This document shows positions 23,416-31,393 of a stretch of DNA of 64,000 nucleotides, piece by piece; the first letter of the stretch is position 1; every line of letters starts with the position of its first letter. The notes beneath the pieces were generated by a model. The model ran no database searches, was not told the origin of the DNA, and saw only the letters and a list, made by a program, of their open reading frames with translations. The position numbers and the translations under genes are program-made. The DNA comes from Pseudonocardia sp. MH-G8 (GTDB lineage Bacteria; Actinomycetota; Actinomycetes; Mycobacteriales; Pseudonocardiaceae), in NCBI RefSeq assembly GCF_002262885.1, contig NZ_NKYF01000013.1, positions 62,001-126,000 on the forward strand, written 5' to 3'.

Positions 23416-24246
23416 ATGAGCGGAGCACCGGGCCGGTACGGCCTCGCGCTGGACGTGACCGACGACCTGGAGGCACAGGCGGCCGCCGCCGAGGAGCTGG
23501 GGTACTCGGCGATCTGGGTCGCCGGGGGGCAGCTCGCGAGCCTGGAGCCGCTGCCGCGGATCCTGCGCGCGACCACGCGCATCGCGGTGGCACCCGGGAT
23601 CATCCCGCTGGACCTGCACGGGCCCCCCGAGATCGCCGCGCTCTACGCCGAGGCGGAGCGGATCGCGCCGGGCCGCCTCGTGGTGGGCATCGGCGGTCCG
23701 CAGCGGCTGCGCACCGGGGCGCTGGCCGCGGTGGAGCACGCGCTCGACGAGCTCGACGCCGTCGCGGCGGCGCCCCGGGCCCGCAGGCTGCTGGCCGCGC
23801 TCGGACCCCGCAAGCTCGACCTGGCCCGGGACCGGTTCGGGGGCGCCATCACGCTCCTGGTGGACCCCGGCTACACGAGGTGGGCACGCGAGCGGCTCGG
23901 CGAGGCGCCGACCCTCGCCGTCCAGCAGATGGTCGTGCTCGACGAGGACCCCGGCGCCGCCCGCGCCGCCGCGCGCGGGCCGCTGGGATTCCTGTCCACG
24001 GTGGGCGGCTACGCGGCGGCGTTCCGCCGGATGGGGTTCGACGACCGCGAGATCCGCGACCTGGACGACCGCCTCGTCGACACGGTGGTCGCGTGGGGCG
24101 GCGCCGACGCCGTGGCGGCCCGCATGCGCGCGCAGGAGGCGGCGGGCGCCGACCACGTGGTGGTCTCCCCCGTTCCGACGGCGGACGGGCCCGGCGCGTT
24201 CGAGATCGTCGAACGGCTGGCACCCGCCCTCCTCACCTGTGCCTGA
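23416..24246 (+). CDS. LLM-class F420-dependent oxidoreductase (TIGR03620-like)
   Basis: A 276-aa luciferase-like enzyme. The blocks GRYGLALDVTDDLEAQAAAA, LGYSAIWVAGGQLASLEPLP, ATTRIAVAPGIIPLD and PGRLVVGIGGPQRLRTGAL match this actinomycete F420 subfamily. Substrate unknown. The ATG at 23416 follows GGAG; an in-frame ATG lies 15 bp upstream. The TetR palindrome 39 bp before the start implies repression by the neighbouring TetR protein. Confidence 0.87.
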   Translation: MSGAPGRYGLALDVTDDLEAQAAAAEELGYSAIWVAGGQLASLEPLPRILRATTRIAVAPGIIPLDLHGPPEIAALYAEAERIAPGRLVVGIGGPQRLRTGALAAVEHALDELDAVAAAPRARRLLAALGPRKLDLARDRFGGAITLLVDPGYTRWARERLGEAPTLAVQQMVVLDEDPGAARAAARGPLGFLSTVGGYAAAFRRMGFDDREIRDLDDRLVDTVVAWGGADAVAARMRAQEAAGADHVVVSPVPTADGPGAFEIVERLAPALLTCA

Positions 24247-24264
24247 GCGGGGGCGGGGCCGCCG

Positions 24265-25683
24265 TCAGTAGGCCCGGCCGATCAGCACCGTGTGCCTGGC
24301 CGGCTCGCCGGTGATCAGGCAGGTGGGTGCCGGCGGGTCGGCGTCGACGATGCACCGGACCGTGGCGCCGGTCCGCGCGGCGAGCGCCCGCTCCGACTCC
24401 TCGGTGCCGGACCAGGCGGCGAGGAACAGCCCTCCGCCGCCCACGCGCCGTGCGAACTCGTCGAACTCCGTGACGGGGTGGGTGCGCTCCTCCCGGAAGC
24501 TGCGTGACTGCGCCAGGAGTGCCTGCTGGATCTCCTCGAGGAGGCCGGCGGCGGCACGTGCGGCGCCGTCCAGCGGGGCGGCGCTCTTGCTGCGGTCGTC
24601 GCGGCGCACCAGCGTGGCCCGGCCGGAGGCCAGCTCCCGCGCACCCAGCTCGATCCGGACGGGCACCCCCTTCAGCTCCCAGTCGACCGAGCGCCGTCCG
24701 AACGAGGTGTGGGTGCGGTCGTCGACGTGCGCGCGGACGCCGGCGTCGCGCAGCTCCGCCTCGATGCGCCTCGCCGCCCCGGCGACCTCGTCGTCCTCGT
24801 CCAGCTGCAGGACCACCACCTGGTGCGGCGCGATCGCCGGGGGCAGTCGCAACCCGTGGTCGTCGCCGTGGACCATGATCAGCCCGCCGATCATCCGGGT
24901 GGACGTGCCCCACGACGTGGTGGCGACGTGGCGGCGCTCGCCGTCGGCGTCGAGGTAGCGGATGTCGAAGGCGCGGGCGAAGTTGTGGCCCAGGTTGTGG
25001 CTCGTGCCCATCTGCAGCGCCTTGCCGTCGCGCATGAGCGCCTCGCAGGTGAGGGTGTGATCGGCGCCGGCGAACCGCTCGCCCGCCGACTTCTCCCCCA
25101 CCACGACCGAGATCGCCAGCGACTCCTGCATGAACTGCCGGTACACGCCCACCATGCGCCGGGTCTCCTCCACCGCGTCCTCGAAGGTGGCGTGGGCGGT
25201 GTGGCCCTCCTGCCAGAGGAACTCGGTGGTGCGCAGGAACAGGCGCGGCCGCAGCTCCCACCGGACCACGTTGTTCCAGAGGTTGACCATCAGGGGCAGG
25301 TCCCGGTGCGACTGGACCCACTTGGCGAAGTAGTGGTTGATCACCGTCTCGGAGGTCGGCCGCACCACGAGCGGCTCGGCGAGCTCCTCCCCGCCGCCGT
25401 GGGTGACCACGGCCAGCTCCGGGGAGAAGCCCTCGACGTGCTGCTCCTCCTTCTCCAGGAAACTCATGGGGAACAACATCGGGAAGGCGACGTTCTGCGC
25501 GCCGGTCGCCTTGATCCGGCGATCCATGTCGGCCTGCATGAGCTCCCAGATGGCATAGCCCCACGGTCGGATGACCATGGTTCCCCGCGCCGGACCGTTC
25601 TCGGCCAGTTCGGCGCGAGCAACGACGTCCTGGTACCAGGCGGGGAAGTTCTCCGCCTGCGGGGTGAGTACGGCCTTGGCCAC
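24265..25683 (-). CDS. proS: Proline--tRNA ligase, archaeal/eukaryote-like type
   Basis: A 472-aa class II aminoacyl-tRNA synthetase that charges tRNA-Pro. Class II motifs are visible: motif 1 region HRDLPLMVNLWNNVVRWE, motif 2 RLFLRTTEFLWQEGHTAHA, and motif 3 HGDDHGLRLPPAIAPHQ. The length and the absence of the ~180-residue editing insertion of typical bacterial enzymes place it in the shorter ProS type. The C-terminus ends IGRAY, as in archaeal-type proteins. It starts at GTG 25683 with no strong ribosome site. Whether a second, bacterial-type enzyme exists elsewhere cannot be told here. Confidence 0.9.
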   Translation of the reverse strand: MAKAVLTPQAENFPAWYQDVVARAELAENGPARGTMVIRPWGYAIWELMQADMDRRIKATGAQNVAFPMLFPMSFLEKEEQHVEGFSPELAVVTHGGGEELAEPLVVRPTSETVINHYFAKWVQSHRDLPLMVNLWNNVVRWELRPRLFLRTTEFLWQEGHTAHATFEDAVEETRRMVGVYRQFMQESLAISVVVGEKSAGERFAGADHTLTCEALMRDGKALQMGTSHNLGHNFARAFDIRYLDADGERRHVATTSWGTSTRMIGGLIMVHGDDHGLRLPPAIAPHQVVVLQLDEDDEVAGAARRIEAELRDAGVRAHVDDRTHTSFGRRSVDWELKGVPVRIELGARELASGRATLVRRDDRSKSAAPLDGAARAAAGLLEEIQQALLAQSRSFREERTHPVTEFDEFARRVGGGGLFLAAWSGTEESERALAARTGATVRCIVDADPPAPTCLITGEPARHTVLIGRAY

Positions 25684-25832
25684 GGTGCTGCTGCCTCTTC
25701 TCGCCTACGGAGGGCACGTCGGAACGGGTGGACGGACACCAGGAACGGTAGCCGGGACGAGCAAGCACTTATCCGCGCCGGGAACGCTCCTACCTGGGAC
25801 GACAGCTGCCGGCGCCTGGATACTCTTGCCCG

Positions 25833-26672
25833 ATGAAGCCTTCAGGCAGTGGCCATCTGCCCGTCAACGGCCTGCAGCTCTACTACGAAACGCACGGTGA
25901 GCTGGAACCCTCCGAGGCGGTGCCGTTGCTGCTCATTCCCGGGGCCTTCATGTCCACCGACTCGATGGCGCAATGGGTGGCGGCCTTCGTCCCCGAACGT
26001 CCGGTCATCGTGTTCGACCAACAGGGCCACGGCCTCACACCGGATGCGCCGCGCGCCATGTCGTACCAGCAGTTCGGCGACGATGCCGCGGCGTTGCTGC
26101 GCGCCTTGGAGATCGAGCGTGCCGACGTGCTGGGCTACTCGCAGGGCGGCGGAGTCGCGTTGCAACTGGCGCTGCGGCACCCGCAGCTCGTGAGCAAGCT
26201 CGTCGTCCTGTCCGCCACCTACCGCCGGGACGGCTGGTACCCGGCCGTCCTCGAGGCGCTCGAGGGTCTCTCGAGCGACCTCTTCGTGGACACGCCTGTC
26301 GGCGAGGCCTTCCGCCGGCACACCGACGATCCCCGCGCGTTCGACGCCTACATCGAGAAGATGAGGGTGCTGAACCTCGAGGACCAGGACATCAGCGACG
26401 CGCAGATGCGCTCGATCCGAGCCAGGACGATGGTCGTCGTCGCGGATGCGGACGGGGTGAAGCCCGAGCACGCCGTGGCGATGTTCAAGCTCCGGGGTGG
26501 TGGCGACGAGGAGGCGGCGGCGACCGGAATGCTCTCCACGGTCCCCCGGGCCAGGCTCGTCGTCCTCCCTGCGACCTCTCACATCTCGATCTCGGCGGCC
26601 GTGCCGGTCCTCGAACCGATGATCACCGCGTTCCTGGACGACGTGCCGCCGGCCGATCCGTCGCTCTGGTGA
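25833..26672 (+). CDS. Alpha/beta-fold hydrolase
   Basis: A 279-aa alpha/beta hydrolase. It has LLLIPGAFMSTDSM, FDQQGHGLTPD, nucleophile elbow GYSQGGGVAL, acid region VVADADGVKPEH and His in LPATSHISI. Similar in layout to the hydrolase at 16505. Substrate unknown. The coding end overlaps the convergent MFS gene by 50 bp (stop at 26672 against stop at 26623). Confidence 0.86.
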   Translation: MKPSGSGHLPVNGLQLYYETHGELEPSEAVPLLLIPGAFMSTDSMAQWVAAFVPERPVIVFDQQGHGLTPDAPRAMSYQQFGDDAAALLRALEIERADVLGYSQGGGVALQLALRHPQLVSKLVVLSATYRRDGWYPAVLEALEGLSSDLFVDTPVGEAFRRHTDDPRAFDAYIEKMRVLNLEDQDISDAQMRSIRARTMVVVADADGVKPEHAVAMFKLRGGGDEEAAATGMLSTVPRARLVVLPATSHISISAAVPVLEPMITAFLDDVPPADPSLW

Positions 26673-27909
26673 CGGCGCGCGCGGCAACGCTGCTCCCGGC
26701 AACCCTGCTCTCGGTCAGCGACGCCAGGACGGCGGCGAGGATGAGCAGCGCGCCCACGATGACCGGGACCCGCGCGTCGAACCCGGTCAGCGCGCCGGCC
26801 AGCGCGGTGCCCGCGGACACGGAAGCGATCTTCAGTGCGGCGACCCAGATGAACACCTGGGCGCGCGCGTGCTGCGGTGCGTACTCGGTGCGTGCGGCCA
26901 GCGTGGCGGCGAAGAACGCGGCGTTGAGCGCGCCCGCGATCCCGTAGGCGGCAACCGCAACGCCGAAACCCGGGCTGAGCACCACCGCAGCCAGTCCGAG
27001 CACGACGGTGGCGGCGAGAAGGCGCATCAGCCGGTCGGGTTCACCGCGCAGCGGGCGCAGCATCACCGCGACCGACCCGACGAGGTTCCCCATGCCGTAG
27101 GTGGCGGTGAGCACGCCGGCCGCGGCGGCGCCGACGCCGAACACCGTGGTCAGGTGGACGGCGGTGACCGGCAGCGAGGCCATGCCCACTGCCACGATCA
27201 TGGTCGTGTAGCCGGTCCGGCGCAGTCGGCCGTGGCGCGCCATCAACGCCAGCGTCGGCCATGGACGGGGAACGGCGTCGGTGTCGCCTCCGTGCGCGGG
27301 CGGGCGCAGCGGCAGCCGCAGCACGCACACCGACGCGACCAGCACGGGCACCACGAGCGCCAACAGCGCGGCGGCCGGCGACAGCCACCCGGACAGTGCC
27401 GCGACGACCGACGGGCCGACCGTCCCGCCGATGCCGTAGGTGGCGACGTCCCACCCCTGCGCCCGGCGTTGGGTGCGCTGATCGGGCCCGACGATGGCCG
27501 GCAGCCGGCTACTGATCCCGCCGGTCAGCAGCGGACCGCAGACACCGGCCGCGGCGACCAGCACCCCGGTCAGCAGGGCAGGCACCGCCTGCCAGGTCAG
27601 CACGGCTGCGGCGAGTGCCACGGCGTAGAGCACGCAGGCGGTGGCGATGACCCGGCGTCCGTCGGCGGCGGTGTCGAGGCGGCGGCCCACGAACGGGCCG
27701 AGCAGGTGCGGGGCCGTGACGCAGGCGGCCAGCGCACCGGCGAGCAGGCCGGATCCCCCGCTGGAGGTCACGAGCAGGACGATGCCGACCACCGCGCCCG
27801 CGTCACCGCACCGGGCCAGCGCCGCGGCCACGACGTAGCGCACCAGCCCGCCGACCGGCGCAGCGCGCTCGGCGGACGGTTCGGCGCGCGACACCTGCCG
27901 GTCAGACAC
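26623..27909 (-). CDS. MFS transporter
   Basis: A 428-aa permease with about 12 hydrophobic segments. Useful blocks are VRYVVAAALARCGDAGAVVG, LLGPFVGRRLDTAADGRRV, TYGIGGTVGPSVVAALSGWL and TATYGMGNLVGSVAVMLRPL. The family resembles drug or metabolite exporters of the MFS type, but the cargo is not clear. The GTG at 27909 overlaps the DapA-like stop by 8 bp, so both genes form one unit controlled from the MocR divergent promoter. Confidence 0.84.
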   Translation of the reverse strand: MSDRQVSRAEPSAERAAPVGGLVRYVVAAALARCGDAGAVVGIVLLVTSSGGSGLLAGALAACVTAPHLLGPFVGRRLDTAADGRRVIATACVLYAVALAAAVLTWQAVPALLTGVLVAAAGVCGPLLTGGISSRLPAIVGPDQRTQRRAQGWDVATYGIGGTVGPSVVAALSGWLSPAAALLALVVPVLVASVCVLRLPLRPPAHGGDTDAVPRPWPTLALMARHGRLRRTGYTTMIVAVGMASLPVTAVHLTTVFGVGAAAAGVLTATYGMGNLVGSVAVMLRPLRGEPDRLMRLLAATVVLGLAAVVLSPGFGVAVAAYGIAGALNAAFFAATLAARTEYAPQHARAQVFIWVAALKIASVSAGTALAGALTGFDARVPVIVGALLILAAVLASLTESRVAGSSVAARAVTRATDRPAARRPGTR

Positions 27910-28804
27910 GCGCCAGGACCGGCGCGAGCCGCTCCACGACCTGGTCGACCCGACGCCGGGCCTCGCCCGGGAGTCCCTGCAGCGGTCGGGGCAGGTTCGG
28001 TGACCCCACGAGGCCCATCTGCTCGGCGATCGCCGAGACCACCCGCAGGCTCCCGAACTCGCCGAACAGCTCCCACAGCGGGGCGAGCCCGTCCGAGATC
28101 GAAGACGCACCGTCCGCGTCGCCGCGCTGCGCCGCCCGGGCCAGCGCGAGGCACACCTGCGGCCACAGCCCGCCGAGCACGCTGTACCAGGTGTCGCAGC
28201 CGGCGAGCAGCCCGCCGGCCGCGGCGGGATCGCCGCTGACCCCGATCGTCACGTGGGCGGGGATGCGCGCCCGCAGCTGCGCGACGCGGTCGCGAGCCCG
28301 TGACGGATCCGCGGGCGTGGCCGGGATCTTGATCGACGCGACACGGGGCAGCGCGGCGATGCGGGCGTGCAGCTCGTCGCTGAACGTGAAATGCGTGGTG
28401 CCCGGGTTGTCGTAGACCACGAGCGGGACCGAGAGCGTCGCGGTCACGTCGGCGTAGAGGTCGTAGACCTCCTGGGCGGTCAGCGGCTGGTACGACATCG
28501 GCGCCAGCAGCACCGCGCTCGCCCCGGCCGCCTGCGCGTCCTCGGCGTGGCGCAGGACGTCCACGGTGCGCATCCCGCCGATCCCGACGAGGACCGGGGT
28601 CCGGCCCGCGGCCCGGACCGCCACCTCGGCCAGCCGACGCCGCTGCTCGCGCGTCAGGTAGGCGTAGCTCCCGGTCGACCCCAGCGCTCCGATCGAGTCG
28701 ACCCCGGCGCGGTCCAGCCGCGCCACGATCTCGGAGAACGCCGGTTCGTCGATGTCCTCTTCGCCGACCGGTGTCAGCGGAAACGCGCTCAACCCTGTGA
28801 ACAC
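27902..28804 (-). CDS. DapA-family (dihydrodipicolinate synthase-like) aldolase
   Basis: A 300-aa TIM-barrel of the DHDPS/N-acetylneuraminate lyase superfamily. The Schiff-base Lys lies in VASIKIPA and the catalytic Tyr in LVVYDNPGTT. The usual GTTGE loop is replaced by GSTGSYAYL, so it is probably not the lysine-pathway enzyme but a keto-acid aldolase or dehydratase. The GTG start at 28804 follows GGAG-rich sequence. It is divergent from a MocR regulator with two palindromes between, and is followed by a transporter gene. Confidence 0.86.
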   Translation of the reverse strand: MFTGLSAFPLTPVGEEDIDEPAFSEIVARLDRAGVDSIGALGSTGSYAYLTREQRRRLAEVAVRAAGRTPVLVGIGGMRTVDVLRHAEDAQAAGASAVLLAPMSYQPLTAQEVYDLYADVTATLSVPLVVYDNPGTTHFTFSDELHARIAALPRVASIKIPATPADPSRARDRVAQLRARIPAHVTIGVSGDPAAAGGLLAGCDTWYSVLGGLWPQVCLALARAAQRGDADGASSISDGLAPLWELFGEFGSLRVVSAIAEQMGLVGSPNLPRPLQGLPGEARRRVDQVVERLAPVLARV

Positions 28805-28827
28805 CTCTGGCCACTCCTTCCGCCGTA

Positions 28828-28877
28828 TGTCACGTGACGTAGACGGTAGGGCGCTGCCCGAGCTTTGTCACATGACA
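28828..28877. promoter_or_regulatory. Two MocR/GntR operators in divergent promoter
   Basis: TGTCACGTGACG (28828-28839) and TGTCACATGACA (28866-28877) are inverted repeats 38 bp apart, between the DapA-like gene and the MocR gene. The TGTCAC/GTGACA shape suits a GntR-type winged helix dimer. Confidence 0.7.
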
Positions 28878-28889
28878 TAAGCTGGAAGC

Positions 28890-30221
28890 ATGGCCGGAGT
28901 ACGGATCAGCGGGGGCACCGCCGCCGAGATCGCGGACAGCATCCGCGACCTCCTCGGTGCCGGTGACCTGCGGCCCGGTGACCCGGTGCCACCGATCCGG
29001 GACCTGGCCCAGCAGCTCGGTGTGCATCGCAACACGGTCGCCATGGCGTACCGCACGCTCGTCGGTGCCGGCCTGGCCGAGACCCGCGGCCGCGGTGGCA
29101 CCCACATCCGCGCCGTGCCCCGCTTCGACGCCGATCCACCTCCGCACCGGCAGCCCGACCAGCAGCACCCCGGCCCCGACCTCGTCGACCTGTCCAGCGG
29201 GAACCCGGATCCGGCGCTGCTGCCCGACGTCGCCGCGGCCGTGGCCCGCCTGGACTACCGCACCGCGCTCTACGGCAGCCCGACCGTGAACCCGCGCCTC
29301 GCGGAGTGGGCGCTGGACACGATGGCGCCGTTCGCGGACCGGCCGCCGTCGATCTCGGTGACCCACGGCGCCGTCGACGCCGTCGACCGGCTGCTCGGCG
29401 CCCACCTCACCCGCGGCGACCTCGTCGCGCTCGAGGACCCGTGCTTCTACGCCAGCGAGGGCACCGTGCGGGTGAACGGGTTCCGCGCCGCGCCGGTCGA
29501 CCTCGACACCGCCGGCATGCGCACCGACTCCCTGCGCACCGCGCTCGACTCCGGTGCCCGCGCCGTCATCGTCACCTCCCGCGCGCACAACCCCACCGGC
29601 GTCAGCCTCACCGCCGAACGCGCCGCCGAGCTGCGTGACCTGCTCGCCGGCTACCCGCACGTGCTGGTCATCGAGGACGACCACTTCTCGGCCGTCTCCC
29701 GCCGCCCCTTCCACCGCGTCACCCCGCCGACCACGCGGCACTGGGCGCTGGTCCGATCGGTCGCGAAGTTCCTGGGCCCCGACATCCGCGTAGCGGCCGT
29801 CGGCTCCGACCCCGTCACCGCCGAGCTGCTCGGAACCCGGCTGCGTCCCGGCGCGACCTGGGTCAGCCACCTGCTGCAACAGGTCGCGGTCGAACTCCTG
29901 ACCGACCCGGACACACCTGCCCTGTTCCGGCGCGCCCGGGACACCTACTCCGGCCGCACCGACCTGCTGCGCGACGCGCTCGGCGCGGCCGGGATCGACA
30001 CCCCGTTCCCCACCGACGGGCTCAACGTCTGGATCCCCGTCCCACGCGACCCGGTGCCGGTCGTCGCGGCCCTGCGCCACGCGGGCTGGTCGGTCCGGGA
30101 CGGCTCGTCGTTCCGCACCCGCACCGGCGACGGGCGCCACGGCATCCGCGCGACGGCGTCCCGGATCACCGCCCGCGAGGCCGAGGCCTTCGCGGCTGCC
30201 GTGGCCGAAGTCCTGCGATGA
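28890..30221 (+). CDS. MocR-type regulator (GntR HTH + PLP aminotransferase domain)
   Basis: A 443-aa fusion regulator. The N-terminal GntR winged helix covers residues 1-75 (EIADSIRDLLGAGDLRPGDP, RDLAQQLGVHRNTVAMAYR). The C-terminal fold-type I aminotransferase domain has SRAHNPTGVS, VIEDDHF and the PLP-binding Lys in RSVAKFLGPD. MocR proteins use the PLP domain as a sensor, and some regulate amino-compound or PLP metabolism. Its divergent partners are a DapA-like aldolase and an MFS transporter, with two matching palindromes in between. Confidence 0.91.
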   Translation: MAGVRISGGTAAEIADSIRDLLGAGDLRPGDPVPPIRDLAQQLGVHRNTVAMAYRTLVGAGLAETRGRGGTHIRAVPRFDADPPPHRQPDQQHPGPDLVDLSSGNPDPALLPDVAAAVARLDYRTALYGSPTVNPRLAEWALDTMAPFADRPPSISVTHGAVDAVDRLLGAHLTRGDLVALEDPCFYASEGTVRVNGFRAAPVDLDTAGMRTDSLRTALDSGARAVIVTSRAHNPTGVSLTAERAAELRDLLAGYPHVLVIEDDHFSAVSRRPFHRVTPPTTRHWALVRSVAKFLGPDIRVAAVGSDPVTAELLGTRLRPGATWVSHLLQQVAVELLTDPDTPALFRRARDTYSGRTDLLRDALGAAGIDTPFPTDGLNVWIPVPRDPVPVVAALRHAGWSVRDGSSFRTRTGDGRHGIRATASRITAREAEAFAAAVAEVLR

Positions 30222-30232
30222 CAGCCGCCCGG

Positions 30233-30652
30233 CTACTCGGCGCCGGACAGCTCGATCGCAACGTCGAGCTCGCGTAGCTTCGCCGGGGAAAGCACGCCGA
30301 TCCGCTCGATCAGGTGCTCCCCGCCGAGGGACAGCATCCAGGTGCAGAAGATCTTCCCGTCCATGGGCAGTCCCACCCGCACGACACCGTCCTCGGCGAG
30401 GACCTCCTGCGCCCCGAAGAAGACTTCGATGCCGATCGCCCGCATGCCCGGCCCGGCCGCCTCGACGATGCGGCGCCGCTCATCGGCGTCGACCGCCTGC
30501 TCACCGGACATCAGAACGAAACCCTGCTTCTCGGCCGGCGCGGCTGGGGCGACGATCTGCACCACCCGGAACTCCGGCCCCGCACCACCCGACAGCAGCA
30601 CGACGGGTCGTCTGTCGTCGAACCGCGCCCACCAGAGCTCGCCGCGCTTCAT
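30233..30652 (-). CDS. PemK/MazF-fold protein
   Basis: A 139-aa protein whose ends match the PemK/MazF fold: MKRGELWWARFDDRRPVVLL at the N-terminus (the conserved RGE..W and RPVVLLS) and the C-terminal IGVLSPAKLRELDVAIEL. The middle (AAGPGMRAIGIEVFFGAQEV) is longer than in classical 110-aa toxins. MazF proteins are sequence-specific RNases, but the catalytic Arg/Thr positions are not clear here. No antitoxin-like gene precedes or follows it; next to it on the same strand is a degraded dehydrogenase. It may be a solitary or repurposed relative. Confidence 0.65.
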   Translation of the reverse strand: MKRGELWWARFDDRRPVVLLSGGAGPEFRVVQIVAPAAPAEKQGFVLMSGEQAVDADERRRIVEAAGPGMRAIGIEVFFGAQEVLAEDGVVRVGLPMDGKIFCTWMLSLGGEHLIERIGVLSPAKLRELDVAIELSGAE

Positions 30653-30668
30653 GCGCCGACTGCCATCG

Positions 30669-30845
30669 GCCGAGACTAATCGGTGGATCCTCGAAGCCTT
30701 CCAGGGCCCCGATCTGGGAGATCCGGCCGCCGACGGCGACGACCTGCACGGCCTGGCCCAGGTGCGCTCCCCCGACCAGCTCCAGGATCTGGTCGGCGCC
30801 CCGACCCCCGGTGAGCTCCAGGATCGCCTCCACCCGGTCCTCGCG
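30669..30845 (-). pseudogene. Fragment of a zinc-type alcohol/quinone dehydrogenase
   Basis: The minus strand reads EAILELTGGRGADQILELVG, then GAHLGQAVQVVAVGGRISQI and GALEGFEDPP: the mid-to-late Rossmann part of an MDR-superfamily dehydrogenase. Only about 58 residues remain. The N-terminal part is cut off by the neighbouring Ddn-like gene and the C-terminus changes into unrelated sequence. Third positions are still mostly G/C, so decay is recent or the piece was moved. It is not a piece of the intact dehydrogenase at 31394, whose matching region differs. Confidence 0.7.
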
Positions 30846-30862
30846 TCGACGCTGCCGGGAGG

Positions 30863-31324
30863 TCAGCTCCCGGCGGGTTCGAGCAGGATCAACGGGACTT
30901 CACGGTTGCTGGTCTCGGCGGCACGGTCGCGCATACCCGCGAAGAACGGGTAGAGCTCGTCGGTGTAGGCGAGCCAGCTCTCCCGCTCGTCGCCTTCGGC
31001 GACGCGTGCGGTCATCAGCAAGCGGTCGGGGCCGTCCTGCAGCTGCACCGTCGGGTTGGCCACCACGTTGTGGAACCAATTCGGGTTGCGGGCCTGGCCA
31101 CCGGCGGAGGCGCCGATGGCGTAGACCCCGCCGCGCTCGATGCGCATCAACGCGACCTTGCGCAGCTTGCCCGAACGCGCCCCGCGCATCGTCACCACGA
31201 TCACGGGACCGCCCAGCATCGTCGCGCCTTCGCGGCCATCGGTGCGCTCGTAGAGCTCGACCTGGTCGCGGGTACTCGCATCGGCGCTGGGGACGTACTC
31301 CCCGTCGAGCAGATTCTTCGTCAC
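30863..31324 (-). CDS. Ddn-like F420-dependent nitroreductase family protein
   Basis: A 153-aa split-barrel protein of the deazaflavin-dependent family: VELYERTDGREGATMLGGP, VIVVTMRGARSGKLRKVALM, YAIGASAGGQARNPNWFHNV and NPTVQLQDGPDRLLMTARV are the standard blocks. Probable F420H2-dependent reductase of unknown substrate. GTG start at 31324. It lies downstream of, and co-directional with, the dehydrogenase and the F420/NADP-reductase-like gene, with a 69-bp gap. Confidence 0.87.
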   Translation of the reverse strand: MTKNLLDGEYVPSADASTRDQVELYERTDGREGATMLGGPVIVVTMRGARSGKLRKVALMRIERGGVYAIGASAGGQARNPNWFHNVVANPTVQLQDGPDRLLMTARVAEGDERESWLAYTDELYPFFAGMRDRAAETSNREVPLILLEPAGS

Positions 31325-31393
31325 CTCGGGTGGTTCCTTTCTTGCAACGGGGTTTCGGCTCCCGCTGTCGATATCGAAGTTCGAGCCGACGGC

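Noticed and set aside
30233..30845. A complete toxin-antitoxin pair
   Set aside because: The sequence next to the MazF-like gene is a dehydrogenase fragment, not an antitoxin.
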